Assembly (NCBI RefSeq): GCF_039541915.1
Contig: NZ_BAABHD010000001.1
Span: forward strand, 47,095-111,094
Reading direction: 5' to 3'
Source of the DNA: Nibrella saemangeumensis
Lineage (GTDB): Bacteria; Bacteroidota; Bacteroidia; Cytophagales; Spirosomataceae
DNA: 64,000 nt
The notes below the pieces were generated by a model, which was given only the letters and a program-made list of their open reading frames with translations, ran no database searches and was not told where the DNA came from. The position numbers and the translations under genes are program-made. The stretch's first letter is position 1. Every line of letters starts with the position of its first letter. This document shows positions 49,776-59,063 of the stretch, in pieces.

Positions 49776-50567
49776 ATGAAGAAAGAAGTACTATTTTGGT
49801 TTTCAGATAATGTAAATAGACTTTTGAGATTAGCAGAAAAATCGTTGGATGATTTTAGCGAAATTAATGAGTTTATCAGCGTATGTCGTCTAATCATTGA
49901 ATATAGCCCCTATATAGATGAAGATGATGTGAACGGCTTCTCAATAGCTAAAGTTGAGTTTTTTTACGATGAGTTGTTTGATAATTTTATAAATATTACG
50001 GATGATAAAGTAAAGTTAAACTACGAAACATTTTTAAAGCAAAAGCTTGAGCCTTTGTCTGAAAAGGCTAAAATAGTAACTAGTAAATCTATCATTATAG
50101 ATAATAAAATTCGCAAAGGTGAATTAGATGAAGATAAAGTTATTGATAATAAAGAGAATACTTTGTTTGGCTTTAATTTATACTTGGATGAGTTACTTGG
50201 ATTAGTAGGTAGTATGAATAGAGTTCTCGATGAACATTTAGAAACTTTTATTAATCCTAAAAGTCAAAAAGTTAAGCCGAACGTAAGTAGAAAGAAGAAA
50301 GAATATCTAACTCATAAACAGCAAATGGTCTTAGCTGATATATTAGGCTTATTAAACCATCCTATTTTGGAAGGGCTAAATGCTACAAAAAAAGGAGTCA
50401 TCTTGGGGAATCTCATGCAAATTAATCCAAACGATACTCGCAATATGTTAAGCAAAGAAACTAGACTTAATAGGGAAGATTTACGATGGGATAATGAATT
50501 GGATATAAACAAAGTATTAAGGTTTTTAAAGGAAAATGGAGTAGATAAGGATAGATTTGATAAGTAG
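49776..50567 (+). CDS. Island hypothetical protein near integrase
   Basis: 263 residues from ATG 49776, strongly AT-rich and unlike the core genome in codon use. The N-terminal half is acidic and helical. The C-terminal 100 residues have the pattern LTHKQQMVLADILGLLNHPI ... NATKKGVILGNLMQINPNDT, ending in RNMLSKETRLNRED. This resembles the C-terminal part of small proteins encoded next to integrases in Bacteroidota elements, but I cannot name the family. Function unknown. Confidence 0.65.
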   Translation: MKKEVLFWFSDNVNRLLRLAEKSLDDFSEINEFISVCRLIIEYSPYIDEDDVNGFSIAKVEFFYDELFDNFINITDDKVKLNYETFLKQKLEPLSEKAKIVTSKSIIIDNKIRKGELDEDKVIDNKENTLFGFNLYLDELLGLVGSMNRVLDEHLETFINPKSQKVKPNVSRKKKEYLTHKQQMVLADILGLLNHPILEGLNATKKGVILGNLMQINPNDTRNMLSKETRLNREDLRWDNELDINKVLRFLKENGVDKDRFDK

Positions 50568-50654
50568 TTTGTAGGAGTCATTTTTCCTACAATGTATTCC
50601 TACAGCCTCCATTGTAAGTAATTTTGCTGACATGAACTCTAAACAACAAAGTTT

Positions 50655-50969
50655 ATGTTTCAGCACACGATTCAAGTTTCTATAACGCCTGACCAGTTAG
50701 TAGAACTGGTACGCAGTGCTATTCGTGACGAACTAGCAGCGTATATACCCCCCAGACCAGAAGGGCCTGACCTCCCAGAGTTTCTAACGCGCAAACAGAC
50801 TGCAAAGCTTCTAAGTGTTTCTTTGCCCACACTCCATGAGTGGGCAAAGGACACCGAAGAGCGTAGCGCAATTCTCATTCCACAGAAAATAAATGGCAGG
50901 GTATTATACCGCAGGGCTGACGTACTTGCGGCTATGAAGGAAGTTAGAAGATTAAAGAAGTCAAACTAA
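50655..50969 (+). CDS. Excisionase/MerR-like HTH DNA-binding protein
   Basis: 104 residues. An N-terminal helix (IQVSITPDQLVELVRSAIRD) and a winged HTH_17 domain: FLTRKQTAKLLSVSLPTLHE, then a wing RVLYRRADVLAAMKEVRRLK. This is the layout of AlpA/Xis-type proteins that direct excision or control the element. Encoded in the integrase-proximal part of the island. Confidence 0.85.
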   Translation: MFQHTIQVSITPDQLVELVRSAIRDELAAYIPPRPEGPDLPEFLTRKQTAKLLSVSLPTLHEWAKDTEERSAILIPQKINGRVLYRRADVLAAMKEVRRLKKSN

Positions 50970-50983
50970 CACCTAATAAGGCC

Positions 50984-51406
50984 ATGAATATTATACAAGG
51001 TTCATGTTTGATAAAGTTCGTTTTAGACGTGACTGGCACGTATTATGTAGCTGAAGAGCCTAATTTAAATTGTCCACAGGTTCCAAGTAGAGTACGCATT
51101 GAAGATAAACGGGATATATATAGCGGCAAACATAGCCTCTTCCTTAAAGAGTGGGGTGACGTAAGTACCAAAACATGCAAATTAATCCCTTTCATTTCTC
51201 CATTGAATCTAACTGGGCATCATAGATTATACATTGGTCAGGTTAGGACAGATGAAGAATGTATTCGTACAAAGGAGAATATCATAATAGTCTTACGGCT
51301 TCCCAACACAGACGAGCTACGGCTAAGGTTCTTTCCTGACTTAGAATTACACTCAATAAACCAAGAGCAACTAGTCTCAGAGATCATAAAAAACAAGCTG
51401 ATATAA
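50984..51406 (+). CDS. Island hypothetical protein, 140 aa
   Basis: 140 residues, ATG 50984, 14 bp after the excisionase-like gene. It begins MNIIQGSCLIKFVLDVTGTY and is beta-rich in its first half (CPQVPSRVRIEDKRDIYSGK) with a mixed C-terminus (LVSEIIKNKLI). No signal peptide, membrane segment or known motif is seen. AT-rich. Function unknown. Confidence 0.6.
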   Translation: MNIIQGSCLIKFVLDVTGTYYVAEEPNLNCPQVPSRVRIEDKRDIYSGKHSLFLKEWGDVSTKTCKLIPFISPLNLTGHHRLYIGQVRTDEECIRTKENIIIVLRLPNTDELRLRFFPDLELHSINQEQLVSEIIKNKLI

Positions 51407-51457
51407 TTCTCAAAAAAAGGCCGAGTTGATTCATCAGCTTTCAATTTTTTGTCACAT

Positions 51458-52507
51458 ATGTTTGATGGAATAAAGGTTCAGCAACTATCAATTGATATTG
51501 ATTTGTTATTAAGAAGCGACTTATTTACATTTCCATTGTTGGTTGACAGCAAAACAAGCGAAATTTTAAATAGAGTCCGGCAGTCAACTTACAGAGGACT
51601 TACTTTTTCCTTAGTTCCTAAAGAAATTGGGCTGTATAAATGTGAGTTAAAAGGTAGCCTTCATAAATACAGTAATGGAGGAGTTCAAAACGCCAATGAT
51701 TTTACTGCTGAAAGCTTATTCAACGTAATAAATGATTTAGTGAGCAACCTTAAGATTAACATCTTTTGTAGCAGGTTGAATAATGTGGAGTTTGGTGTTA
51801 ATATCACTTTGCCGTTTCCAGTGTCTAAAATCCTTAAATCTTTAATTACATACAAAAATAAACCATTTACTAAAAGTTATGACTACAAGAGTCAATACTA
51901 CCAATGTGCCTTTCAGCAGTATATTGTAAAAATATATGATAAAGGTAAACAGTACGGTTTAGATAGCTATACACTTAGATTTGAGATTAAAGTTGTGAAG
52001 ATGCAGTTTTTTATAGAAAGAGGTGTCAGTATCTCAAGTTTAGCCGATCTTTTAGACATATCTCAATATGATAAACTTGGGTCGATCTTAATAAATACCT
52101 TTAAAGAGATACTATTCGATGATTTTTCAGTCAAGGCAGAAGGTCTTAAGCCTAAAGAGCGAGAACTATTGCTAAAGGGTAGAAATCCACGTTTCTGGCA
52201 ATTAAGTGAAGAGCTATTAGGTAAGGAGTATGAACGTGAGAGAAAACGGCTCAAACGTGCAGAAAGAAATTTTAGACAACTCCTTAAAACATACAGTCGT
52301 AGCGAAGATTGGGTTCAATTAGTGACAGATCTGATTATGGAGAAGTGGCAAGCTATCTCAAGTGTGCTACCTGACTCGAAGGTTCTGATAAGAAGCAAGT
52401 TAGTAGAATGGAGAACTAGTCAAAAAACAGAAAAGTGTCCCAAATTAACCAGCGTTCTAAGTAAGAATTTGTCCGAAAATAACCATATAGGTTTAGAGTT
52501 ATTTTAG
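51458..52507 (+). CDS. Replication-initiator-like protein
   Basis: 349 residues from ATG 51458; a TTG nine bases earlier is in frame. Features fit rolling-circle type initiators of phage/plasmid gene II/X style: KGSLHKYSNGG, NNVEFGVNITLPFPVSKILK, and the central QYIVKIYDKGKQYGL followed by LRFEIKVVKM. This YDKxxQ...LRxExK arrangement is typical of such proteins (from memory of the family). The C-terminal half is charged and helical. If correct, the island replicates or transfers as an excised circle. Not certain; it lacks a clear HUH pair that I can place. Confidence 0.5.
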   Translation: MFDGIKVQQLSIDIDLLLRSDLFTFPLLVDSKTSEILNRVRQSTYRGLTFSLVPKEIGLYKCELKGSLHKYSNGGVQNANDFTAESLFNVINDLVSNLKINIFCSRLNNVEFGVNITLPFPVSKILKSLITYKNKPFTKSYDYKSQYYQCAFQQYIVKIYDKGKQYGLDSYTLRFEIKVVKMQFFIERGVSISSLADLLDISQYDKLGSILINTFKEILFDDFSVKAEGLKPKERELLLKGRNPRFWQLSEELLGKEYERERKRLKRAERNFRQLLKTYSRSEDWVQLVTDLIMEKWQAISSVLPDSKVLIRSKLVEWRTSQKTEKCPKLTSVLSKNLSENNHIGLELF

Positions 52508-52827
52508 ACTATAGGAGGAGAATAGAGACAGTGCTCTGAGTGTAAATTAGCAATTCGCTTTTGTACCCTTACTCCTCTTAAGGAATCCCGGCGTGATGGT
52601 TTTGGTGAGAGCTTGGTATCAACTAGTACTCTTACTCGGCCATTCGGCTCTAATGTTCTCACAAGTCTAATACCGTATCGGGTATACACCGACATTACCG
52701 CAACACCACATTTTTTGGCGTAAATGGCCATGTTTTCGTATCTATCTAGCTCTTTTAGGATTTCAGACCAGTGAATTACTCTCTCATTTCTCCCACGCAT
52801 ATAATATAAGTAGTGTTTTAGTAACAT
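52504..52827 (-). CDS. Possible small DNA-binding protein
   Basis: 107 residues on the minus strand from ATG 52827, overlapping the stop of the rep-like gene by 4 bp. MRGRNERVIHWSEILKELDR near the start and CGVAVMSVYTRYGIRLVRTL are helical and could be HTH-like; PNGRVRVLVDTKLSPKPSRR is basic. No family is recognised. It stands in a region with no competing gene, so it may be real. Confidence 0.35.
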   Translation of the reverse strand: MLLKHYLYYMRGRNERVIHWSEILKELDRYENMAIYAKKCGVAVMSVYTRYGIRLVRTLEPNGRVRVLVDTKLSPKPSRRDSLRGVRVQKRIANLHSEHCLYSPPIV

Positions 52828-53270
52828 AACAACTTTTCACCGAAAAAGTGACGTTTTAATAGTCCTAATATGGTGGTGGGGGATACTCGCTCGACTCACG
52901 CACAAGCGGCAAACCTTTCACAGAATTACCCTGTGGAAAGTAATTTACTAGAGCGAAGTTGGAGGGGAGGTAGCAAAGTGTGGGAGGAGTGTAAAGGGCC
53001 GGGCCATTTCCCCAAAGATCAATAGCTTCTAGTAGTAGCCCCCTTACTTAAAGAGAGCACTGGTAAAATATTTATACTTGAGCGGCTTATCTGCTACTAT
53101 CGAAGATGCTGCGCACTATAAGCCAAATTCAAGTAGACGACACCATAATGTATATAGCTGATTATTAGCACTACCAATACAAAAGACGCAATGTTCACCT
53201 ACCGATGAATAAACAGACATTTACTATCTGCTCAATTCCGTGCATATTTAGGAGCCTATTCCCACTGTAG
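52828..53270. other. Intergenic region before hsdR
   Basis: 443 bp without a recognised gene. CTTTCACAG (52915-52923) and CTGTGGAAAG (52931-52940) form a hairpin with one bulged base; it sits beside the replication-like gene and may be an origin element, but this is a guess. GC is higher here than in the genes to its left. Confidence 0.5.
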
Positions 53271-56024
53271 ATGACACCGGAAGCGAAAGCCCGCCAGAAC
53301 ATTGATAAAATGCTGACCCATGCGGGTTGGCAGGTGCAAGACCTCAAGCAGATCAATCTCTCTTTGGGTGGGGTGGCTGTGCGCGAATATCCAACCGACT
53401 CCGGCCCGGCTGATTATGTGCTTTTCGTTGACCGCAAACCGGTTGGCGTTATTGAGGCTAAAGCGGAGGGTACTATTCTAACACCTGTAGAGGAGCAGTC
53501 TACCCGTTATGCTACCAGCCGCCTGAAGTGGCACAAAGACAAGGAGCCCTTGCGCTTCTTATATGAATCCACTGGAATAGAAACCCACTTCACCGACAAC
53601 GCCGACCCCATACCCAGAGCCAGAGACCTCTTCTCATTCCACCGACCAGAGACCTTGCGGGAGTGGCTGAAACAACCGGAGACCTTGCGTAAACGGTTAC
53701 AGCAATTCCCCACACTGGACACCCGCAATCTTCGGGAGTGTCAGATTACGGCTATTCAGAATCTGGAAAAGTCCTTTGGTGATAACCGGCTCCGTGCTTT
53801 AGTGCAGATGGCCACTGGAAGCGGCAAAACCTTCACGGCTATAACATCAACCTATAGGCTTCTCAAGTTTGCTAAAGCCAAGCGAATTCTGTTTCTGGTA
53901 GACACCAAAAATCTGGGCGAACAGGCCGAGCAAGAGTTTCAGTCTTTTACACCCAATGATGACCAGCGCAAGTTCAACGAACTCTATAATGTTCAACGGC
54001 TGAAGTCTTCTTATATAGACTCCTCCGCGCAGGTTTGCATCAGTACCATTCAACGCATGTACTCGATCCTGAGAGGGGAAGAACTGGATGAGTCAGCAGA
54101 GGAAAAATCCCTCAACGAAGTCCAGCTAACCGCCAGAACCCGCGAAGTTGCCTATAACACACGAATACCCATAGAGACGTTCGACTTTATCATCATTGAC
54201 GAATGCCATCGGAGTATTTACAATGAATGGAAGCGGGTGCTGGATTACTTTGATGCCTTCCTGATCGGCCTTACGGCTACCCCAGACAAGAGGACATTTG
54301 GATTCTTTAACCGCAATGTAGTCAGTGAATACACGTATGAGAGAGCCGTTGCGGATGGCGTAAACGTGCCTTTTGATGTATTCACCATTGAGACGGAGAT
54401 TACCAAAAATGGAGCTGAAGTACGAGCCGGGGAGTGGATAGACAAGCGCGACCGGCAGACCAGACGTAAACGCTGGGAACAATTGGATGAGGACACGATA
54501 TACACTGGAACCGCTCTAGATCGGGATGTAGTAAATCCTGACCAAATACGGACGGTTATCCGCACCTTTAAAGAGAGACTACCGGAAATATTTCCGAACC
54601 GTAAAGAAATACCCAAAACGCTCATATTCGCCAAAAGCGACTTTCATGCGGATGACATCATCCAGATGGTTCGGGAGGAGTTTGCGGAACGAAACGAGTT
54701 TTGCCGCAAAGTGACCTATAGCGTGGGGAAGAATGGCGGAGAAAAGCCCTCAGAAGTCCTACAGCAGTTTAGGACACAGTATAACCCGCGTATAGCCGTA
54801 ACTGTGGATATGATTGCAACCGGAACGGATGTAAAATCTCTTGAATGCCTCTTATTTATGCGGGATGTAAAGTCACGCTCCTATTTTGAGCAGATGAAAG
54901 GCAGGGGGACACGCACCCTTTCCGGCGATGACCTGCGAAAGGTTACCCCTTCGGCACATGGCAATAAGACTCATTTCGTGATTGTCGATGCCGTAGGCGT
55001 ATGTAAATCGTTGAAAACCGACAGCCGCCCACTGGAGCGTAAGCCGGGGGTATCGCTCAAAGATCTGCTATGGAACGTTGCCGTTGGCGGGGACACATCA
55101 GAGGATACCCTTACCTCTTTGGCAAACCGGTTGACCCGACTGGAAAAACAATTGACCCCTACAGAACGTAAGCAATTAGCCGATCTTGCCGGGGGCAAGA
55201 CCATTAACAAAGTAGTTTCGGATTTACTGGATACCTATAATCCTGATCGTATAGAGGAGCAAGCCCGACAGCTTTGCAGCTCAACGGGTGAGTCAATAAC
55301 CTCAGCCATTACAGAACAGGCGCAGCAATCATTGATCGAAACATCCATAGCCGTTTTTGATAATGCAGATTACCGGGACACACTTGAAGGTATTCGGCGC
55401 AACCATGAGCAGTTAATTGATGTGGTGAATCTGGATGCCGTATCCTTTGCCGGTTGGGACGTTACCATGACCGAAAAGGCCAGCCACACGGTACAAAGCT
55501 TTAGGGAATACATCGAACAGCATCGCGACGAGATAACGGCGCTACAGATCTTTTATAGCCAGCCAACCCGCCGAAAGGAACTGACCTACCAGATGATAAA
55601 GAGTTTGTGCGAAAAGCTAAAGACGGACAAACCCAACTTGGCCCCCTTTGCTGTCTGGAAAGCTTATGAGGCACTGGAGACGGTCAATGGAAAACAACCA
55701 CAAAGCGAATTGATTGCTTTGGTTTCTCTCATCCGGCGCGTACTGGAGATTGACCCAGCGCTAACCGCTTATGATCTGACGGTGAACCGCAACTTCCAGA
55801 ACTGGGTATTCCGCAAGCAGGCGGGAACCTTGAAGTTTTCGGAAGAGCAGATGGAATGGCTGAGATTGATGAAGGACTTTATAGCCAAGTCTGTTCACCT
55901 TGACCGTGAGGACTTTGAGCTTTCACCCTTCAACGGGAAAGGCGGACTAGGTAAGTTATGGGGTCTATTTGGGAAGCAGGCATTCCCAATTGTTGATGAA
56001 TTGAATGAGTATCTTGCAGCTTAA
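53271..56024 (+). CDS. hsdR: Type I restriction enzyme R subunit (HsdR, EcoEI-like)
   Basis: 917 residues. N-terminal PD-(D/E)XK nuclease: D48 in GPADYVLF and E62-A-K64 in VGVIEAKAEG. A superfamily 2 helicase follows with Walker A ATGSGKTFTA (about 182-191), DECH box FIIIDECHRSIYNEWK (about 308-323), TATPD and the later TGTDVKSLECLLFMRDV and GRGTRTL. The C-terminal coupling part ends FNGKGGLGKLWGLFG. HsdR translocates DNA and cuts away from the unmethylated site. First gene of an R-S-M operon (11 bp to hsdS). It has a visibly higher GC than the genes flanking the operon. Confidence 0.95.
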   Translation: MTPEAKARQNIDKMLTHAGWQVQDLKQINLSLGGVAVREYPTDSGPADYVLFVDRKPVGVIEAKAEGTILTPVEEQSTRYATSRLKWHKDKEPLRFLYESTGIETHFTDNADPIPRARDLFSFHRPETLREWLKQPETLRKRLQQFPTLDTRNLRECQITAIQNLEKSFGDNRLRALVQMATGSGKTFTAITSTYRLLKFAKAKRILFLVDTKNLGEQAEQEFQSFTPNDDQRKFNELYNVQRLKSSYIDSSAQVCISTIQRMYSILRGEELDESAEEKSLNEVQLTARTREVAYNTRIPIETFDFIIIDECHRSIYNEWKRVLDYFDAFLIGLTATPDKRTFGFFNRNVVSEYTYERAVADGVNVPFDVFTIETEITKNGAEVRAGEWIDKRDRQTRRKRWEQLDEDTIYTGTALDRDVVNPDQIRTVIRTFKERLPEIFPNRKEIPKTLIFAKSDFHADDIIQMVREEFAERNEFCRKVTYSVGKNGGEKPSEVLQQFRTQYNPRIAVTVDMIATGTDVKSLECLLFMRDVKSRSYFEQMKGRGTRTLSGDDLRKVTPSAHGNKTHFVIVDAVGVCKSLKTDSRPLERKPGVSLKDLLWNVAVGGDTSEDTLTSLANRLTRLEKQLTPTERKQLADLAGGKTINKVVSDLLDTYNPDRIEEQARQLCSSTGESITSAITEQAQQSLIETSIAVFDNADYRDTLEGIRRNHEQLIDVVNLDAVSFAGWDVTMTEKASHTVQSFREYIEQHRDEITALQIFYSQPTRRKELTYQMIKSLCEKLKTDKPNLAPFAVWKAYEALETVNGKQPQSELIALVSLIRRVLEIDPALTAYDLTVNRNFQNWVFRKQAGTLKFSEEQMEWLRLMKDFIAKSVHLDREDFELSPFNGKGGLGKLWGLFGKQAFPIVDELNEYLAA

Positions 56025-56035
56025 ACCCCAAACTA

Positions 56036-57490
56036 ATGTCGAAGGTATTGCAATTACCTGAAGGTTGGAAATTGAAGCCGCTCAAGTCTTTGGCTAACAT
56101 TTCATCTGAAAAACACCAGCCAACTGGTTCAACAGAATATTATATTGGACTTGAGCACATTCACAAAAATAGAGGTGTTGTGACTGAAGATGCTAGGGAG
56201 GAGGTAATTACGACAGTTAAGAATAGATTCAACGCAGGTGACATACTATATGGAAAGTTAAGGCCATATCTCAACAAAGTAGCTTTGGCCAACAGGAAGG
56301 GAGTCTGTTCAACAGATATTCTTGTACTTAGACCGACTATCTTGGTTGAACCAAAGTACTTATATCATTTCTTATTATCACGTCAATTTGTTAATGATGC
56401 TTCAGCTAATACGGCAGGGGTAAACTTACCACGTGTTTCGACAAAATACATTGAAAATTACCTTGTCCCCATCCCTTCACCATCCATTCAGCGACTTATT
56501 GTAGCTAAGATAGAAGAGTTATTTTCCGAGATTGATGCCGGAGTACAAGAGTTAGAGACGGCACTTAAGCGGCTGAAGGTTTATCGACAGGTGGTAATTA
56601 ATTGGGCTTTTAATGGGAGACTAACTGAAGATTGGCGAAAGCACCAACCTCTACTTCCCTCTGCTGAAGTGCTACTTAAGCTTATGAGCTCCAACAGAAA
56701 GCAGGAATATGAAAAGAAACGTAAAAAGCTAAAACCGTTAGAGCCCATAACAGCGAGAGAAGTTAAAGGTTTGCCAATGCTGCCTAATGGGTGGTGTTGG
56801 GTTCGACCAGAAGATGTCTGTGCTCCTGAAGATTATGCTATTGGTATTGGGCCTTTTGGTAGTAACCTAAAGGTAAGCGATTACGTGGATTCAGGTGTTC
56901 CTTTAATCTTCGTCAAAAACATTACCAGAAACAACTTTACACTTGATCTGAAGTTTATTTCTCAATCGAAATACGATGAGCTAAAGGCACACTCAGCTAA
57001 ACCGTTAGACATACTTATAACTAAGATGGGCGATCCTCCCGGAGATTGCGCTATATATCCGCAATCCTATCCAAACGCTGTAATTACCTCTGATTGTTTG
57101 AAGTTCCGTATTTGGGATTCCTATGTAGAAAGAAGGTACTTCAAATACTGTTTAGAATCTGATATAATAAAGAGTCAGCTAGGATTAATCACTCAGGGAG
57201 TAGCACAAAAAAAAATCAGTACAGAACGGTTCAAAACCTTATGTTTTCCACTTGCCTCTAGAGAGGAGCAAATACAAATTGTGGAAGAAATAGATTCCCG
57301 TCTTTCAGAAGCTGACTCAATGGAACTCACCATTCTACAAAGCCTTAACGACGCTGAAGCTCTCCGGCAAAGCATTCTTAAACAGGCATTTGAAGGTAAG
57401 CTAATTAATGAAGTAGCAAAAGAGGTTGAAGAGACTGTAAGTACCAGTCGCCGATTGACAGGTAAAAGTGAACAGCTATCATTATTTTAA
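56036..57490 (+). CDS. hsdS: Type I restriction specificity subunit (HsdS)
   Basis: 484 residues. Two target recognition domains are separated by helical spacers: the first begins LPEGWKLKPLKSLANISSEK ... IGLEHIHKNRGV with KIEELFSEIDAGVQELETAL, and the second begins LPNGWCWVRPEDVCAPEDYA ... FVKNITRNNFTLDLKFIS with VEEIDSRLSEADSMELTI. The spacer helices end in the conserved VNWAFNGRLTEDW and LKQAFEGKLINEV, which fix the distance between half-sites. It recognises the bipartite DNA target; the sequence itself cannot be told. The domain lengths are normal. Confidence 0.94.
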   Translation: MSKVLQLPEGWKLKPLKSLANISSEKHQPTGSTEYYIGLEHIHKNRGVVTEDAREEVITTVKNRFNAGDILYGKLRPYLNKVALANRKGVCSTDILVLRPTILVEPKYLYHFLLSRQFVNDASANTAGVNLPRVSTKYIENYLVPIPSPSIQRLIVAKIEELFSEIDAGVQELETALKRLKVYRQVVINWAFNGRLTEDWRKHQPLLPSAEVLLKLMSSNRKQEYEKKRKKLKPLEPITAREVKGLPMLPNGWCWVRPEDVCAPEDYAIGIGPFGSNLKVSDYVDSGVPLIFVKNITRNNFTLDLKFISQSKYDELKAHSAKPLDILITKMGDPPGDCAIYPQSYPNAVITSDCLKFRIWDSYVERRYFKYCLESDIIKSQLGLITQGVAQKKISTERFKTLCFPLASREEQIQIVEEIDSRLSEADSMELTILQSLNDAEALRQSILKQAFEGKLINEVAKEVEETVSTSRRLTGKSEQLSLF

Positions 57491-57528
57491 CTGAATCATT
57501 TTCTAGCATAGAATCAAGAATATATAAA

Positions 57529-58977
57529 ATGAGTACCAACGCACTTGTACAGAAAGTTTGGAATTTTTGTAATACTCTTCGGGATGATGGGGTAGGCTAC
57601 GGCGACTATCTAGAACAGCTTACTTACCTGCTATTCCTGAAGATGGCCAATGAGTATACCAAGCCGCCCTACTTCCGGGACACCCATATACCCGCAGAAT
57701 ACAACTGGGAGAGTCTTATTGATAAAAATGGTGCAGAACTGGAGGTTCAATACGTTCATATACTTACCGAACTTGGCAAACAGCCGGGGATGATAGGCCA
57801 GATATTCTTTAAGGCCCAAAACAAGATACAAGACCCAGCCAAGCTTTATAGGCTTATCCAACTCATTAACGCCGAGACATGGATTGGTCTAGATGCAGAT
57901 GTAAAGGGAGACATCTATGAAGGGTTACTGGAGAAGAACGCTGAAGATACGAAGTCGGGAGCCGGGCAATACTTTACACCAAGAGCACTTATAAAGGCAA
58001 TGGTAGAGTGTGTTCGACCTCAGCCTATGAAAACCATTGCTGACCCCAGTTGTGGCACTGGAGGCTTCTTTTTAGCTGCTTATGACTATCTGGCAAAGCA
58101 GGACTTAGATCGTGAGCAATTACAATTTCTCAAATATCAGACCTTCCATGGCTGGGAGATCGTAGCCAGTACAGCCCGATTGTGCCTAATGAACCTGTTC
58201 TTGCATAATATTGGTGACCTCAACAGCGAACCACCAATTGAGCGGAACGATAGCCTGATTGGTTTACCCTCCCAACGGTTTGATTATGTGCTAGCTAATC
58301 CACCCTTCGGCAAGAAAAGCAGTACTACCTTCACTAATGAAGAGGGAGAACAGGAGAAAGAGGTACTAACTTATCAGCGGCAGGATTTTTGGACTACTAC
58401 ATCCAACAAACAATTAAATTTTCTCCAACACATCCGGTCGTTGCTCAAGATTGATGGAAAAGCAACCGTAGTATTACCTGATAACGTACTATTTGAAGGT
58501 GGTGCCGGTGAAACAGTGAGGAAGCGGCTGTTACAAAACACCGACCTACATACAATCTTACGACTTCCCACTGGAATTTTCTACGCGCAGGGGGTAAAGG
58601 CTAACGTGCTGTTCTTCGACAACAAACCCGCCAGCAAAGACCACTGGACAAGAGAAGTGTGGGTATATGACTACCGCACAAACGTAAAGCACACCCTAAA
58701 AACAAATCCCCTACGACTGGAGCATCTGCAAAACTTTATCCAGTGCTACAATCCAGAGAACAGACACCAACGCCAAGAAACCGAACGTTTCCGGAAGTTC
58801 ACGTATGAGGACATCATAGCCCGTGATAAAACGAGCTTAGACATCTTCTGGCTAAAGGATAATAGTCTCAGCGATTTGGATAACCTACCCAATCCAGACG
58901 AGTTGGCCGCAGACATTGTGGAAAACTTGGAAGCGGCTTTGATGAATTTCAGAAGTGTGATAAAGCAGTTAGTGTAA
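57529..58977 (+). CDS. hsdM: Type I DNA methyltransferase subunit (HsdM)
   Basis: 482 residues. It methylates adenine (N6). SAM site: IADPSCGTGGFFLAAYDYLA; catalytic motif IV: YVLANPPFGKKSS (NPPF). The N-terminal HsdM bundle is ALVQKVWNFCNTLRDDGVGY and GQYFTPRALIKAMVECVRP precedes motif I. It lies 39 bp after hsdS. Complete; the operon R-S-M is intact, unlike the common M-S-R order. Confidence 0.95.
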   Translation: MSTNALVQKVWNFCNTLRDDGVGYGDYLEQLTYLLFLKMANEYTKPPYFRDTHIPAEYNWESLIDKNGAELEVQYVHILTELGKQPGMIGQIFFKAQNKIQDPAKLYRLIQLINAETWIGLDADVKGDIYEGLLEKNAEDTKSGAGQYFTPRALIKAMVECVRPQPMKTIADPSCGTGGFFLAAYDYLAKQDLDREQLQFLKYQTFHGWEIVASTARLCLMNLFLHNIGDLNSEPPIERNDSLIGLPSQRFDYVLANPPFGKKSSTTFTNEEGEQEKEVLTYQRQDFWTTTSNKQLNFLQHIRSLLKIDGKATVVLPDNVLFEGGAGETVRKRLLQNTDLHTILRLPTGIFYAQGVKANVLFFDNKPASKDHWTREVWVYDYRTNVKHTLKTNPLRLEHLQNFIQCYNPENRHQRQETERFRKFTYEDIIARDKTSLDIFWLKDNSLSDLDNLPNPDELAADIVENLEAALMNFRSVIKQLV

Positions 58978-59063
58978 TATAATATAGTATTAAAGTTATT
59001 TACAGGAGCTAATATTTACAAAATTTTGCTGGATCAGCTTAACTAATAAATAAAAGAGATATA

